From the NCBI GenBank assembly GCA_001970955.1, contig MPUH01000361.1, forward strand, positions 1 through 61,595: a DNA stretch of 61,595 nt, in the 5' to 3' direction. Shown in pieces: positions 19,098 through 29,711 of this stretch. Every line of letters begins with the position of its first letter. The stretch's first letter is position 1. The translations under genes were made by a program, and so were the position numbers. The notes under the pieces were generated by a model. It had not been told where the DNA came from and did not search any database. It saw only the letters and a list, made by a program, of their open reading frames with translations. This DNA is from Stentor coeruleus (lineage: Eukaryota > Ciliophora > Heterotrichea > Heterotrichida > Stentoridae).

Positions 19098-21668
19098 ATG
19101 GACACAGGACCTGAAAATGATATAAACGACAGCAAATGTGATGAAACTGAAGAAAAAGATATACATGTTCCTATTGAAATCGAAGTGAATAGGTTGATTG
19201 ATCAAAAAAGCCAATTTGAGGAATTGAATGGTAAAGTGTCTAAAGAACCAGGGATGAGTTTTTATATAATAGGGGTTAAGTGGTATAAAAAGTGGTTGGA
19301 TTATATAGAAAGAAGTGGTGATCATCCAGGGGAGATTGATAATAGGGATATTATAGATTTAGAGCATAGCGAGGATTATTTTCGTCATCAGTCGCCATCG
19401 TATCAGTATGCGAATGTGATTTTAAAAGAAGAGGTTCAAGAAGGGATTCATTATATTGTTTGTACTGAAGATGCTTATAAGTATATAAACAGTATATATT
19501 CACATATTGATCAAGAAATCCTTAGATATAGTATTCTTATAAATGATACAGACATCAGAGTTGAAACAAAACTAAAATCCTTAAGCTTGGCTATATACCC
19601 AGAAGTCTCACGTAAACGGGGAATAGACAAAATCCTCCTTATAAGCCATTATGAACAAATTTCTAATGTCCAAAAAATCATCAAAGAACTCCTCGACCCA
19701 TTTTTCGAATCATCAGTTCTTGACAGGAACTCTTTACGACTATGGAAAATGAACCAAAACTTCAAACTTGAAAAAACCTTCACATCTGATATCCTTGTCC
19801 CAGGGAATATCCTCAACCCAAACGATACAATTGAAGAAAGCCAAATTACAAATGAAGATTTAATTATCGTCGAACATTGTAAACTTAATGGGAAATGGGT
19901 CCTTGTAGCTAAAGAATCACTTAAACCTACACCAAAAGAACCTAAAAAAGGTATTGTCGGGTTACAAAACCTAGGAAATACTTGTTTTATGAACTCTGCA
20001 CTTCAATGTGTAGCGCATACTCACTTTTTAACTGAATATTTTCTACATGATCATTATAAACAAGATTTAAACTTAAACAACCCTTTAGGTACAAAAGATG
20101 CAGAACTTGCGAAAACATTTGGAAATTTAATATCGCAAATGTGGAATGGTACTGGAAACCAAGTCAGTCCTTGGGATTTAAAAAAAGTTATAGGTAAATT
20201 CGCTTTACAATTCAGTGGATATCAACAACATGATTCTCATGAACTTTTATCTTATTTACTTACTGGATTACATGAAGATTTAAATAAAGTTAAAAAAAAA
20301 GTTTATGTTGAAAGTCCTGAGTTTTCTAGTGATACTCCTGATGATGAAGCTGCGATTATGCATTGGAATTGGTTTAAGAAAAGAAATGAAAGTGTTATTG
20401 TCAATAATTTTTATGGGCAGTGCAAATCGACTTTGGTATGTCCGGATTGTTCGAAAGTATCAGTTATGTTTGATCCGGTGTTATCTTTTGCTGTAGTTAT
20501 ACCTAATTCGGATGTTAGGAAAATAATGGTTAATATTGTTCAAAGTGATTTTTGTAAACCGATTGTTAGGGTTTTTGTTACTGTTAAAGAGAATTGGAGA
20601 TTTAGTAAGTTAAAAGAGTTATTGATGAGGCATTGCTCATTTGAGGTGGAAATTGCGATTTATGATAAGAGTAATAATTTGATTTTAGCTGATGATGAAA
20701 GTGATATTTGTGATACTCACAGTAAACACATTTTTGCATTTGAAAATACTGGAGAAAAAGGTGAAAATGTGCCATTAATATTATCAAGGTCAGGAGAAAA
20801 AGGGTTTTTTAGTAACTCAGAGAAAAAAATTATATCAATGACTCGATTAATAAAAATCCCTTTAGAAGCTTCAACTCATGATATACAAAAAATTATCGCA
20901 GATAAATTTCAAACACTTATTGAGCATAATAATCATTTAAAACCAAGTTATGTGGTTAATTTTGTCAATACAGCTAAAGTTAGTCAAGGATTTATTTTTA
21001 ATAGCAAAGCTCCTTGTGATTATTGTAAGAAAAAATGCAGTAACTGCGCTCTTGGGGATGATAGGATTGTTAAACTTAAAGATATTATTGAAATGAGGAA
21101 AAATTCTGTAGGAAACTTACAATTGGAAATCGAGTGGAACTCTCAGGCAAAGAGTTTGAGTATGCTTAATCATTTTTCTGATGACAGGAATCAGATAATA
21201 GAAATCTCACAAAATTCCCCTACAGTGCATTTTCTATTAGATTGCCTCAAACGTTCTTGCAATTCAGAACGCTTAGATGAGAACAACAAATGGTATTGTG
21301 GCAAGTGCAAAAACCATGTCCGAGCTTTAAAAACCTATCAAATGTATACTTTACCAAAATACCTTATCCTTCATCTAATGAGGTTTAAATCCAAGCATTT
21401 TTTCAGCGAAAAAAACAGCGCTTTTGTAGAATTCCCATTAGAAGGGCTTGATTTAAGTGAGGTTGTGTTATCAAAAGACAAGCCTAATCTTTATGATTTA
21501 TACGCTGTGTCTAATCATTTTGGGGGAATTGGTGGAGGACATTATACAGCTTATATTAAGCATGGATCTCAGTGGTTAGAAATGGATGATTCAAGAGTAA
21601 ATGAAGTGTCTAGTCAAAAAGTTGTATCGTCTGCTGCGTATTTACTGTTTTACAAGCAAAGAGATTAG
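19098..21668 (+). CDS. Ubiquitin-specific protease (USP15/USP4-like), 856 aa
   Basis: The first ATG in frame is at 19098; the upstream part of the frame starts only with TTG. Residues ~40-130 look like a DUSP domain (F-Y-I-I-G-V-K-W-Y-K-K-W...P-G-E-I-D-N). They are followed by a ubiquitin-like stretch and the catalytic core: the Cys box G-L-Q-N-L-G-N-T-C-F-M-N-S with Cys296, Q-Q-H-D-S-H-E-L-L, two CxxC pairs of the zinc-binding insert (C-P-D-C near 450; C-D-Y-C...C-S-N-C near 640; C-G-K-C near 733), and the His box G-G-G-H-Y-T-A-Y-I with His815. DUSP-Ubl-USP order with a large insert is that of the USP4/11/15 group, which remove ubiquitin from proteins. All catalytic landmarks are present. 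Confidence 0.92.
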   Translation: MDTGPENDINDSKCDETEEKDIHVPIEIEVNRLIDQKSQFEELNGKVSKEPGMSFYIIGVKWYKKWLDYIERSGDHPGEIDNRDIIDLEHSEDYFRHQSPSYQYANVILKEEVQEGIHYIVCTEDAYKYINSIYSHIDQEILRYSILINDTDIRVETKLKSLSLAIYPEVSRKRGIDKILLISHYEQISNVQKIIKELLDPFFESSVLDRNSLRLWKMNQNFKLEKTFTSDILVPGNILNPNDTIEESQITNEDLIIVEHCKLNGKWVLVAKESLKPTPKEPKKGIVGLQNLGNTCFMNSALQCVAHTHFLTEYFLHDHYKQDLNLNNPLGTKDAELAKTFGNLISQMWNGTGNQVSPWDLKKVIGKFALQFSGYQQHDSHELLSYLLTGLHEDLNKVKKKVYVESPEFSSDTPDDEAAIMHWNWFKKRNESVIVNNFYGQCKSTLVCPDCSKVSVMFDPVLSFAVVIPNSDVRKIMVNIVQSDFCKPIVRVFVTVKENWRFSKLKELLMRHCSFEVEIAIYDKSNNLILADDESDICDTHSKHIFAFENTGEKGENVPLILSRSGEKGFFSNSEKKIISMTRLIKIPLEASTHDIQKIIADKFQTLIEHNNHLKPSYVVNFVNTAKVSQGFIFNSKAPCDYCKKKCSNCALGDDRIVKLKDIIEMRKNSVGNLQLEIEWNSQAKSLSMLNHFSDDRNQIIEISQNSPTVHFLLDCLKRSCNSERLDENNKWYCGKCKNHVRALKTYQMYTLPKYLILHLMRFKSKHFFSEKNSAFVEFPLEGLDLSEVVLSKDKPNLYDLYAVSNHFGGIGGGHYTAYIKHGSQWLEMDDSRVNEVSSQKVVSSAAYLLFYKQRD

Positions 21669-21730
21669 AAAAAATATAAGTAAATATGCTTTAGTATTTA
21701 TATTTTATTTTTGTTATATACATATATTTA

Positions 21731-21968
21731 TTTTTTTGAATATGATTTAAGAGAATTTCATATATTTTTAATACCAAAAACCCATTATCTAACAAAAAGT
21801 TCATAATTTCCCATATATATATTATGAATATATACGAGTCTATAAACNGATTTTTTTTGAATATGATTTAAAAGAATTTCATATATTTTTAATACCAAAA
21901 ACCTATTATCTAACAAAAAGTTCATAATTTCCCATATATATATTATGAATATATACGAGTCTATAAAC
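21731..21968. repeat. 117-bp direct repeat around one N (assembly overlap)
   Basis: 21731-21847 and 21852-21968 are near-identical with two substitutions, with an N at 21848. The second copy contains the start codon and first 24 bases of the oxysterol-binding-protein gene; the first copy contains the same ATG. Treated as a contig-join artefact; the true 5' flank has one copy. Confidence 0.85.
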
Positions 21969-23399
21969 GACCCAAGAAAACTATCCCTGTGGTTTGCTGA
22001 ACAAGAGCGTATCCTAAAAGACAAAACTTCTCAGTTGCACTCTTACAAAACCACTGTGAAAAAACTCCAAAAGGACTCAAAAGCTTTACGTGAAGAAGCT
22101 TTAAAGCTTTCCCCAGAACGTGCAGATGACATAAACTTCGAAGAAAACCTAGAAGAAAGTTCTGAAGAAGAAGATATGCCAGAATTCATATCCATAGACC
22201 GTATATACGAAAAATTGATCCAAAAACTTAAATCAGATAAAAAAGCTCTAAAAAAACACGTAAGCCAGCTTTTAATCATAATGAACAGAAACCCAGATGA
22301 ACTTGACGATAGCATGTCATCAAATGAATGGGAAGGTCAACCAATAAATAAAAACGACCACAAGTTAGAAATAATCAATCCATCAATAACAGTTTTTGAA
22401 CCTATACCAATGCATGATGACTATCGTGTTCCTATAGCATATAAAACTGGAGGGTTACCTTTACTCGATGAAAAAATCCAAGCCAAAATCCGTAGTGTAG
22501 GAAAAGAACTTGTTAGAGAAATTGGAAGAAAATTACTTAATGGGGATTTTAATCTAACAAGAATATCTGTTCCTATAAAATGCATGCAAGCATCAACAGC
22601 TCTTCATAATACATTAAAATCTGCGATATTATGCCCACCTTATCTTGTTTATGCTGGAAGTATATCTGATCCTATTGAAAGAATGAAATTAATTGTCACA
22701 TCGAGTATGTGTTCTTTTTATTATTTATCAACTTTTGAAAAACCTATCAACCCAGTGCTTGGAGAAACTTTGTATGGGATATTAGAAGATGGGGCTGAGA
22801 TGTATTCAGAACAATCTTGTCATCATCCTCCAGTATCACATTTTCATATTGAACATAAATTGTATAGGCTTACTGGGTATTTTAATTTTACAGCTAAAGC
22901 TGGGTTGAATTCTGTAACTGTAGTTAACTCTGGGAAAAAAGTTTATACATTTCCTGATGGGCATGTGATTAGTCAGAATTGTGGAGAGGATTTGTTTGGA
23001 GGAACTTTTTTCGGACAACTTAGACATGATTGTCATGGTGAGTATGTGTTTACAGATCATAATTATGGAAATGTTTGTAGATTAAAAGTTGGTCTTAAAG
23101 ATAAACTTACAGACTATTTTGAAGGGAATATTACTGATAAAAATGGCAGCGTCATATGCAAAGCTTTTGGGACTTGGATTGGATATTTAGACTTTGATGG
23201 GGTTAGATATTGGGATGTTAGACAGATCAAACCAGCGACAATTGACTATAAACCTAATCTCCCTTCTGATTCTGGGAATAGAAAAGACTTACAATTATTG
23301 AAAGAAGGGTTAGTTGATGAAGCTCAAGTTGCTAAAGAAGAAATCGAAAACCTTCAACGCCATGATAGGAAAATGAGAGAAAAATATCATCCACATTAG
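21945..23399 (+). CDS. Oxysterol-binding protein-related lipid transfer protein, 484 aa
   Basis: One exon, ATG to TAG. Residues ~20-110 are coiled coil with an acidic patch. Residues ~150-470 form the ORD: the R-I-S-V-P lid region (near 203), F-E-K-P-I-N-P-V-L-G-E-T strand, and the family fingerprint E-Q-S-C-H-H-P-P at residues 289-296 (usual form E-Q-V-S-H-H-P-P), followed by V-S-H-F-H. The ORD extracts and exchanges sterols and PI4P between membranes at contact sites. There is no PH domain and no FFAT motif that I can see, so it is a short-type ORP; membrane targeting may come from the coiled coil. The second and fourth residues of the fingerprint core are conservatively changed (V to S, S to C), but the HHPP is intact. 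Confidence 0.9.
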   Translation: MNIYESINDPRKLSLWFAEQERILKDKTSQLHSYKTTVKKLQKDSKALREEALKLSPERADDINFEENLEESSEEEDMPEFISIDRIYEKLIQKLKSDKKALKKHVSQLLIIMNRNPDELDDSMSSNEWEGQPINKNDHKLEIINPSITVFEPIPMHDDYRVPIAYKTGGLPLLDEKIQAKIRSVGKELVREIGRKLLNGDFNLTRISVPIKCMQASTALHNTLKSAILCPPYLVYAGSISDPIERMKLIVTSSMCSFYYLSTFEKPINPVLGETLYGILEDGAEMYSEQSCHHPPVSHFHIEHKLYRLTGYFNFTAKAGLNSVTVVNSGKKVYTFPDGHVISQNCGEDLFGGTFFGQLRHDCHGEYVFTDHNYGNVCRLKVGLKDKLTDYFEGNITDKNGSVICKAFGTWIGYLDFDGVRYWDVRQIKPATIDYKPNLPSDSGNRKDLQLLKEGLVDEAQVAKEEIENLQRHDRKMREKYHPH

Positions 23400-24144
23400 G
23401 TTTTATTATTAAAATTAGGTTTACTGAGTATGTCTTGGGTTTTTTAAGCTTTGTAAAATAATGAGATTTATGATTGGAACTAAATTTAAATTATAGTTAT
23501 ATATAAAAAGAAGTGAAAACAAAATAGTGGAATTTAGAGGAAATATAGTATTTGATATATAATTTAAGTTAAAATATGTATAGTATAGAGAATAAATGTA
23601 ATGATAAATCAAATTTGTATCTTTGGTTAAATATCATAAACAAAATAGTATTAAGCATTTAGTCTATCACAGTTAATGACTATTTCCATTAGACTTTCTG
23701 TTATTTCTTATTTAATTTTAATAATAATAAAAATCTTCATGCCTTATTCTAGATATCTCATTAAATTTAGAAAAACTCACATTTTTAAACTTATTCATAT
23801 ATCTATAACAAAAATTGTATATCCACTAAATAAAAATCCTCTTCATTTTATTTTTCTTCATCACAATATCCTAATCTCAAAACCTAAAAAATACTATTCC
23901 CCCTTCACACTTCATCACATAATTTCTCCATCACCCTTTTAAATTCATACTCTTATTATTAACTCTCTCTATTTTTCCTATTATCTTCATAACTTTATTC
24001 TAAAAACCATCATCATAAAACTCAAAAAATCACAATTCTTACATTCACCCTTTGCTAACTTTGTAATCTTAAGCAACACCAACAGGCAAAACTCTTTAAA
24101 TTTTCCATATTATGGCCTTAGGGTATAAACTTTAATTCCAATCA
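23400..24144. other. Intergenic with C-rich promoter side
   Basis: About 750 bp with no supported gene. The right half (23840-24060) is pyrimidine- and C-rich on the plus strand, as is usual for the 5' flank of plus-strand genes in this window. The plus-strand open frame at 23676 is chance low complexity. Confidence 0.55.
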
Positions 24145-25662
24145 ATGTAAATTCCACATAGGTCACGAAATACCTTAGATCAGCAAATCGTCACAATAAG
24201 CCATTATCAAATCGGCAGGACAATTGGCAAAGGGACATTTGGTAAGGTGAAGCTGGGTACGCACACCTTAACAGGAGAAAAGGTAGCAGTTAAAATCTTG
24301 GAAAAGGACAAGATTAAAGACTCTTCAGATATCGAAAGAGTATCCCGAGAAATAAAAATCCTCAAACAAGTGAACCATCTTAACATAGTAAAGTTGTTTG
24401 AGATCATAGAAACTTCAAAACAATTATATCTGATAATGGAATATGCATCAGGTGGCGAATTGTTTGATTATATTGTTGCTAGAAGTAGACTTAAAGAACC
24501 TCAAGCATGTCAATTCCTACAACAAATCCTAGCTGGTGTTGAGTATTTACAGTTGATTAGGGTTGTTCATAGAGACTTGAAACCTGAAAATCTTCTTTTA
24601 GATAGCAAAAACACGATTAAAATTGTTGACTTTGGGTTAAGCAATATTTATAAAGCTGATGAAACTTTAAAAACTGCTTGTGGTAGCCCATGCTATGCTG
24701 CACCAGAAATGATTGCTGGGAAAAAATACCATGGGGCGCAGGTTGATATTTGGAGTTGTGGAGTTATTCTTTTCGCTATGCTAAATGGGTATCTGCCTTT
24801 TGAAGACCCAAATACATCGTGCTTATACAAGAAAATTATCGCTGGCGAGTACCGTTGCGGGAACTGGGTTTCAAATGAAGCTCAAGACCTACTGAAAAAT
24901 ATTCTCAACACAAACCCAGACAACCGATTCACTATAGAAAAAATCCGCAACCACACCTGGTTCGCTAAATACAGTAACAAAAACATCCCTAGAATTTTCC
25001 CATCTTTTGACACAACAACAATAGACGAATCTATCATCAAACAAATAGAATCCATGGGGTTAAATGCTGATGTTACAAGAGAAAGTATATCAAAAAACAA
25101 GCATAATAAATACACTTCAACATATTTTCTACTATTAAAACGTGCTGCAACCACATCAGCAAATGAAGCTTTGAATGCGAAAATTGCCTCACCAACAATG
25201 AATCCACCAAATCCGCGTGGGGATAGTCATAGTATAAATCCGCGGATCAAAAAAATTTTTGAATTCAAAGGTGTGGAAAAACCAGCTGCAAATACTTATA
25301 AAGAAGTTGATAATATTGTAAGGTTGGCTAATAAAACTGTTGTTAGAGAAGTGCATTATATTAGACCTTCACCTAGAAGGAGGATCTATGGGAATTCACC
25401 AAATAGTACATTTAGAGACCCAAGAGCTGCGAGTACTGGGTTTCAAGGGATTAGGACTGGAGCTTATGCACCTAGGGAAATAGCTTTACCTGTACCTGGG
25501 ACAAGAAAAACTGTTAGGCCTTCTAATACTAGGACTCCGTATATTGGCAATGATTTGTCGATTTCTATTAATAGCTCGGTCCGAGGACCGAGTCCTAGAG
25601 CTGGGACAGCTTTGGATGTGTCGATAGGGAAACTTGACAAGAGGCCGTATGCTATTAGATAA
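24145..25662 (+). CDS. SNF1/AMPK-like Ser/Thr protein kinase, 500 aa; start codon split by intron
   Basis: CDS joins 24145-24146 to 24162-25662. The 15-nt intron 24147-24161 splits the ATG after AT, and an in-frame TAA lies four codons upstream. The kinase domain spans residues ~16-268: G23-K-G-T-F-G-K-V P-loop, K45, an H-R-D-L-K-P-E-N loop with D139, D157-F-G, and the activation segment T-A-C-G-S-P with T172 as the activating Thr, then Y-A-A-P-E. A UBA-like auto-inhibitory segment follows (I-K-Q-I-E-S-M-G-L, residue ~297). The C-terminal tail is basic and Pro/Arg/Ser-rich without a clear beta/gamma-binding domain. The sequence is closest in feel to SNF1/AMPK alpha or MARK kinases, which respond to energy status after phosphorylation by an LKB1-type kinase. 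Unspliced RNA would read ATG-TAA. Confidence 0.92.
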
Positions 25663-25841
25663 TCAAAATTAATAATATGTGAAAGGGTTGAAGGCTTTTT
25701 TGATAGAAATTTTGTGTTTTATAAGAATTTTCTGAGGTATAAGAGATAATGCATTTTTATAGTTTTGAATATATGAAATATGCACATGGGTTTAAGGATT
25801 AAAAATAGTTTGTTATTAATTTGAGAAATATTGTAGTCTTT

Positions 25842-25954
25842 GCATATAAAATGAAAATGTCTACATTTCTTTCCCATGCATTTATNTTATTATAAAAAAT
25901 AATTTTCTTCGCATATAAAATGAAAATGTCTACATTTCTTTCCCATGCATTTAT
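25842..25954. repeat. 44-bp direct repeat around one N (assembly overlap)
   Basis: 25842-25885 and 25911-25954 are identical 44-mers, with an N at 25886 just after the first. The second copy ends a few bases before the start codon of the gene at 25961. Probably a contig-join artefact, so the 5' flank here is uncertain. Confidence 0.75.
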
Positions 25955-25960
25955 TATAAA

Positions 25961-27778
25961 ATGAGTGTATATCGATATGAATTCGAAAACTTTGTAAAAA
26001 GTCATCAAATACCTTGGCATGAGTATAAATATTGCATTGCAATTATCGGTTATTCTAATAATGCAATATCTATAATATTGAAATTATTATTGAATTATGA
26101 ATTACAACAAAAACTTAAACAAGCTGATGATAGGTATAATCCGATTGATTATTTCAAAAATAAATTTATTATAAAAGATAAATTGTCAATATTTGAATGT
26201 TTATCAGAAAATTCTAAGAGTCTTTTTATTACAGGACAATTTGAATTTGATAGTATATCTAAAGTTATGGAACATCTTAAGTTATTCCCAAGAATAAGTT
26301 CATATATATACGCTGAAGAAAGATATGAAGGTAATAACGAATTATTTTTTAATATTTATAAAGACACTTGCAAATTATTGGAATACATGAAAAAATATTT
26401 AAATGAAACTTCAAAATATTTTTGTCCTTTAGAATTCAATTCATATAATGACTTAAGTAAGCTTTCAAAACACTATTCAGTTGAAAAACTTTTACTTAAA
26501 AGTTATAATACATTAGATATAAAGTCATGGGATTACCACATACCTCATCTAAAAAATGTTCTATATCATATAAATAACCATGAAATCAATTTAATAAGCA
26601 AGAAAATCGAATCTAAATTGGACAAATCTAAAGTTTCAAAACAAGAACTAGAAAAAATTTATATATTTCTTAAAGAAAATTCGCAATGTATAATTAAACC
26701 AGATTACTTGAAATTCAATAAATCTAATATAGTAAAGTTAAAAAATAGCTGTACTGATGTTATATCCTTTGATTTAAATTACGAAAAGATTTGCAGCATA
26801 TTTTCAACAAGAAATAAAGAAAATCCTTATGAGATTCAAATAGCATATAAAAAATGTCCTTGTGGATTGAAATTTATTGATCATAAACTTGTAGGAATAA
26901 AAATAAGTAATTTTGTTCTAAAACAAGAATTTCCTAATATGAATCCTTTAGATTTAAATATAGAAAAGGTTGTAATTTATCCCCAGTTAATCAATCGCGA
27001 TAGACTATTCAATAATCATCTAAATTTCGAAATAAGATCAAAGGAAGTACTTATAAACAATATAGAAAAAATACATAAATTATTTATATTTGTTGGAGAT
27101 AAACAGGCTGGGAAAAAAAGTTTTATGTGGACATTTATGAATTATCTAGACTCTAGAAAATTAGAAACTATAGTTCCAATTGAAGAATTTATTTTATCAT
27201 GCAAAAATGGATTTACGAGCATGAGTTCTAATATTATTATATATACTTCAAAGAAACAAGAAATATATGCTTTAGTTAATATAAGTTTAAATTCTAACCT
27301 AGAATCTTATAAGGCAGTTAATGAAGCTTTTGAAAATATAACATCATTATGTCAGCATAAAAAGGATGAAGCGACAATATTCTTTGTTACAAGATTTCAA
27401 AATCAAACTGACAATAGGATTATAAAATTATCACAAGAATTACATTTTTATGAAAAAGTGTGTATTTATACATTCTATGATAATTCTAAAAAATATGAGA
27501 ATAATTACAATGACTTTACAACAACTGCATATATAAATAATTCTATATTTTCATTAATATCAAAAGATAAGCTTTTTGATGAAAAAAACTGGGAAAAAAT
27601 ATCGAAAAAAATTGGGAAAATATGTGACTATCTCAATGAAAACAGAAGGTTAAATATTGTTTTAGAAAGATATTTATTAGATACAAAGGTAAGTTTAGAT
27701 GGAGAAATTGAAGAAAACATATTATCGATTTTAAGTAAACAAGCTAATAATCTTATAGAAGAAACCTTAATTAGATGA
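25961..27778 (+). CDS. Orphan protein with P-loop motif, 605 aa
   Basis: One exon, ATG to TGA. Very Asn/Lys/Ile-rich and not recognised. The one clear motif is a Walker A: F-V-G-D-K-Q-A-G-K-K-S, with the GxxxxGKKS core at residues 379-387. About 100 residues later a hydrophobic strand A-T-I-F-F-V-T-R-F is followed by polar residues, which could be a Walker-B or G4-like strand (inference). Upstream, C-P-C-G near residue 303 is a possible metal site. A GTPase- or ATPase-like fold in the C-terminal half is possible, but no family can be named. Base composition is more AT-rich than the conserved neighbours, consistent with a lineage-specific gene. Confidence 0.55.
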   Translation: MSVYRYEFENFVKSHQIPWHEYKYCIAIIGYSNNAISIILKLLLNYELQQKLKQADDRYNPIDYFKNKFIIKDKLSIFECLSENSKSLFITGQFEFDSISKVMEHLKLFPRISSYIYAEERYEGNNELFFNIYKDTCKLLEYMKKYLNETSKYFCPLEFNSYNDLSKLSKHYSVEKLLLKSYNTLDIKSWDYHIPHLKNVLYHINNHEINLISKKIESKLDKSKVSKQELEKIYIFLKENSQCIIKPDYLKFNKSNIVKLKNSCTDVISFDLNYEKICSIFSTRNKENPYEIQIAYKKCPCGLKFIDHKLVGIKISNFVLKQEFPNMNPLDLNIEKVVIYPQLINRDRLFNNHLNFEIRSKEVLINNIEKIHKLFIFVGDKQAGKKSFMWTFMNYLDSRKLETIVPIEEFILSCKNGFTSMSSNIIIYTSKKQEIYALVNISLNSNLESYKAVNEAFENITSLCQHKKDEATIFFVTRFQNQTDNRIIKLSQELHFYEKVCIYTFYDNSKKYENNYNDFTTTAYINNSIFSLISKDKLFDEKNWEKISKKIGKICDYLNENRRLNIVLERYLLDTKVSLDGEIEENILSILSKQANNLIEETLIR

Positions 27779-27991
27779 TTAGTTAAATACATAATTATTA
27801 ATTGGTAAAATGCTTTCTATTATATAAAACAATCTTGAATACTTATGCAAAATTGAACCATCAAAATATTTTAAGAATTTCCAATTTTTCAAATGAAAAA
27901 TATTATGACTTCATATTCATTCTTATACTAATAAATTTATATTATTATTTATACTAGCATTACTAGATTGTTTTATGATTCTATGTAATAA

Positions 27992-29500
27992 ATGAACTGC
28001 GACAGTATAATTAATAAACTCAAAAGATCTTTTAGGGGTTCTGTGATAAAATCTGTTGTCAAAGTCGCCCTAAAGCACAAAATACGAAGACTTAGAACAA
28101 GATCTGCAGTTTTTATACAAAAAAACATCCGTGGGTACTTTGTCAGAAAAGACTTGTATTTCATTCCTCATCACAAGATATCTATGCTTGTTAAATGGCC
28201 TTTTCCTGCAGACTCTGTATCGATAGCAGGCAATTTTTCAAATCCTTCATGGGAAATCAAAATTCCTCTTAAACACTCAAAATTCTGCAACATTTTTTTC
28301 ACAACCTACTTCCTTGAAAACCGAGTTGATCCAGGTAGGTATTATATAAAATTCATAGTCAATGGTGAGTGGGTATGCAATCCTTCAATGATGATGGCAG
28401 AAGATATGGATGGTAACTACAACAATGTCTTGATCATAATAAAAGATAAAAGATATGTGCCAAGAGCGCATAGTACAAGAAATCTAGCCCCAGATGTGTT
28501 TAGTATCTCAAAATGCATTGTGCCAAAAAATGAAATCCCAAGGGTGTCTTCAGTTGAAAACAATTTCCTCAGGCCAATCAAATTTAAAAAACCTGAAAGG
28601 ACTGGGACAAAGTTGAAGCTTACATTTGGTTACAACCTTGCCGCTCATCCTAAAACCCGTTTCGCTCCTTTAGATGCCCAAAACACCGCAGACGCTTTTT
28701 TTATTGACGAAAATCTGCAGATTTTCGGGGTTGCCGATGGAGTTGGCGAATGGGAAACATTTGGTTTAGACCCAGGGATGTTCTCAAAAGAACTCATGGG
28801 ACATTTTAAAGATGAATACATATTAAACACAAGTACTTTTAAAAGCATTAACAAAGAAGAGATATGTGGAATATTAAAAGGATTTCTTGAAGTTGCTTAT
28901 AATAAAACCAAAAGCTATGGAAGTTCAACAGTACTTTTAGGAGTATGTCATGAAAGTATGCTTTATACATTATGTCTTGGAGATTCTGGATATGTAATTT
29001 TAAGACCTAGAGAAAGAGAAGGTAAGCTTATGGAAGTATTTAGAAGTATAGAACAACAGCATTCATTTAATTGTCCTTATCAACTTGCTTGCTTTCCTGA
29101 TCCTAGTAAATATGAAAGATTATCAAAACAAGGCTTAGGATCGTTTGTCTCGTTGTTGAAAAGGTCGAATTTAAGCATGCAGGATATGCCGAGTGATGCT
29201 CAGGCTGAAGTTTTTGCTTTGGAACCTAAGGATATTATTATTGCAGCTTCTGATGGGTTGTTTGATAATCTTTTTGATGAGGATTTGATTAAGATTAGTG
29301 AACAGTTTGGTAGTTATGATATTGAACCTAAAGAGTTTTGTAATAGACTTGCTAAAGAATTAGTCATGAAAGCTATACAAAAAGGATGGGATACAACTTA
29401 TAAATCACCTTTTAGTAAAAATGCAGCGAGGTTCGGCCAACGCTACATTGGAGGTAAATTGGATGATACTACGGTTATAGTCGCTTTAGCTTTAGAATAA
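27992..29500 (+). CDS. PP2C (PTC7-like) phosphatase with IQ motif and glycogen-binding domain, 502 aa
   Basis: One exon, ATG to TAA. Residues ~39-53 are an IQ motif (F-I-Q-K-N-I-R-G-Y-F-V-R-K), a likely calmodulin site. Residues ~61-150 match the AMPK-beta/CBM48 type: V-K-W-P-F, V-S-I-A-G-N-F, W, P-L, P-G-R-Y-Y-I-K-F-I-V-N-G-E-W, and terminal Y-N-N-V-L-I. Residues ~205-500 are PP2C of the PTC7 subtype: D-A-F-F-I, G-V-A-D-G-V-G-E-W, L-G-D-S-G-Y, A-A-S-D-G-L-F-D-N and L-D-D-T-T-V. The Asp residues needed for the two metals are in place. Carbohydrate-binding domains joined to phosphatases are known from laforin and SEX4, but those use dual-specificity phosphatases. Here the catalytic part is a PP2C, so a glycogen- or starch-bound, Ca-regulated phosphatase is the inference. 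Confidence 0.85.
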   Translation: MNCDSIINKLKRSFRGSVIKSVVKVALKHKIRRLRTRSAVFIQKNIRGYFVRKDLYFIPHHKISMLVKWPFPADSVSIAGNFSNPSWEIKIPLKHSKFCNIFFTTYFLENRVDPGRYYIKFIVNGEWVCNPSMMMAEDMDGNYNNVLIIIKDKRYVPRAHSTRNLAPDVFSISKCIVPKNEIPRVSSVENNFLRPIKFKKPERTGTKLKLTFGYNLAAHPKTRFAPLDAQNTADAFFIDENLQIFGVADGVGEWETFGLDPGMFSKELMGHFKDEYILNTSTFKSINKEEICGILKGFLEVAYNKTKSYGSSTVLLGVCHESMLYTLCLGDSGYVILRPREREGKLMEVFRSIEQQHSFNCPYQLACFPDPSKYERLSKQGLGSFVSLLKRSNLSMQDMPSDAQAEVFALEPKDIIIAASDGLFDNLFDEDLIKISEQFGSYDIEPKEFCNRLAKELVMKAIQKGWDTTYKSPFSKNAARFGQRYIGGKLDDTTVIVALALE

Positions 29501-29711
29501 GAGCTTATTACTTATAGATATATTTAGTAAATATTTTGCCTTTTTTTTTTGATGAACTGGGGTTTTTATTGTGAATTTTTTATGATTATACAGATTTAGA
29601 AAGGAAAATAAGAGATTTCGTTGCTAAAAATAATAAAAAACATCAAAATTATATATAAACTAAAAGGAATCATATAATAAAAACCACAATCCTTCCAAAT
29701 CATATCCTAAT

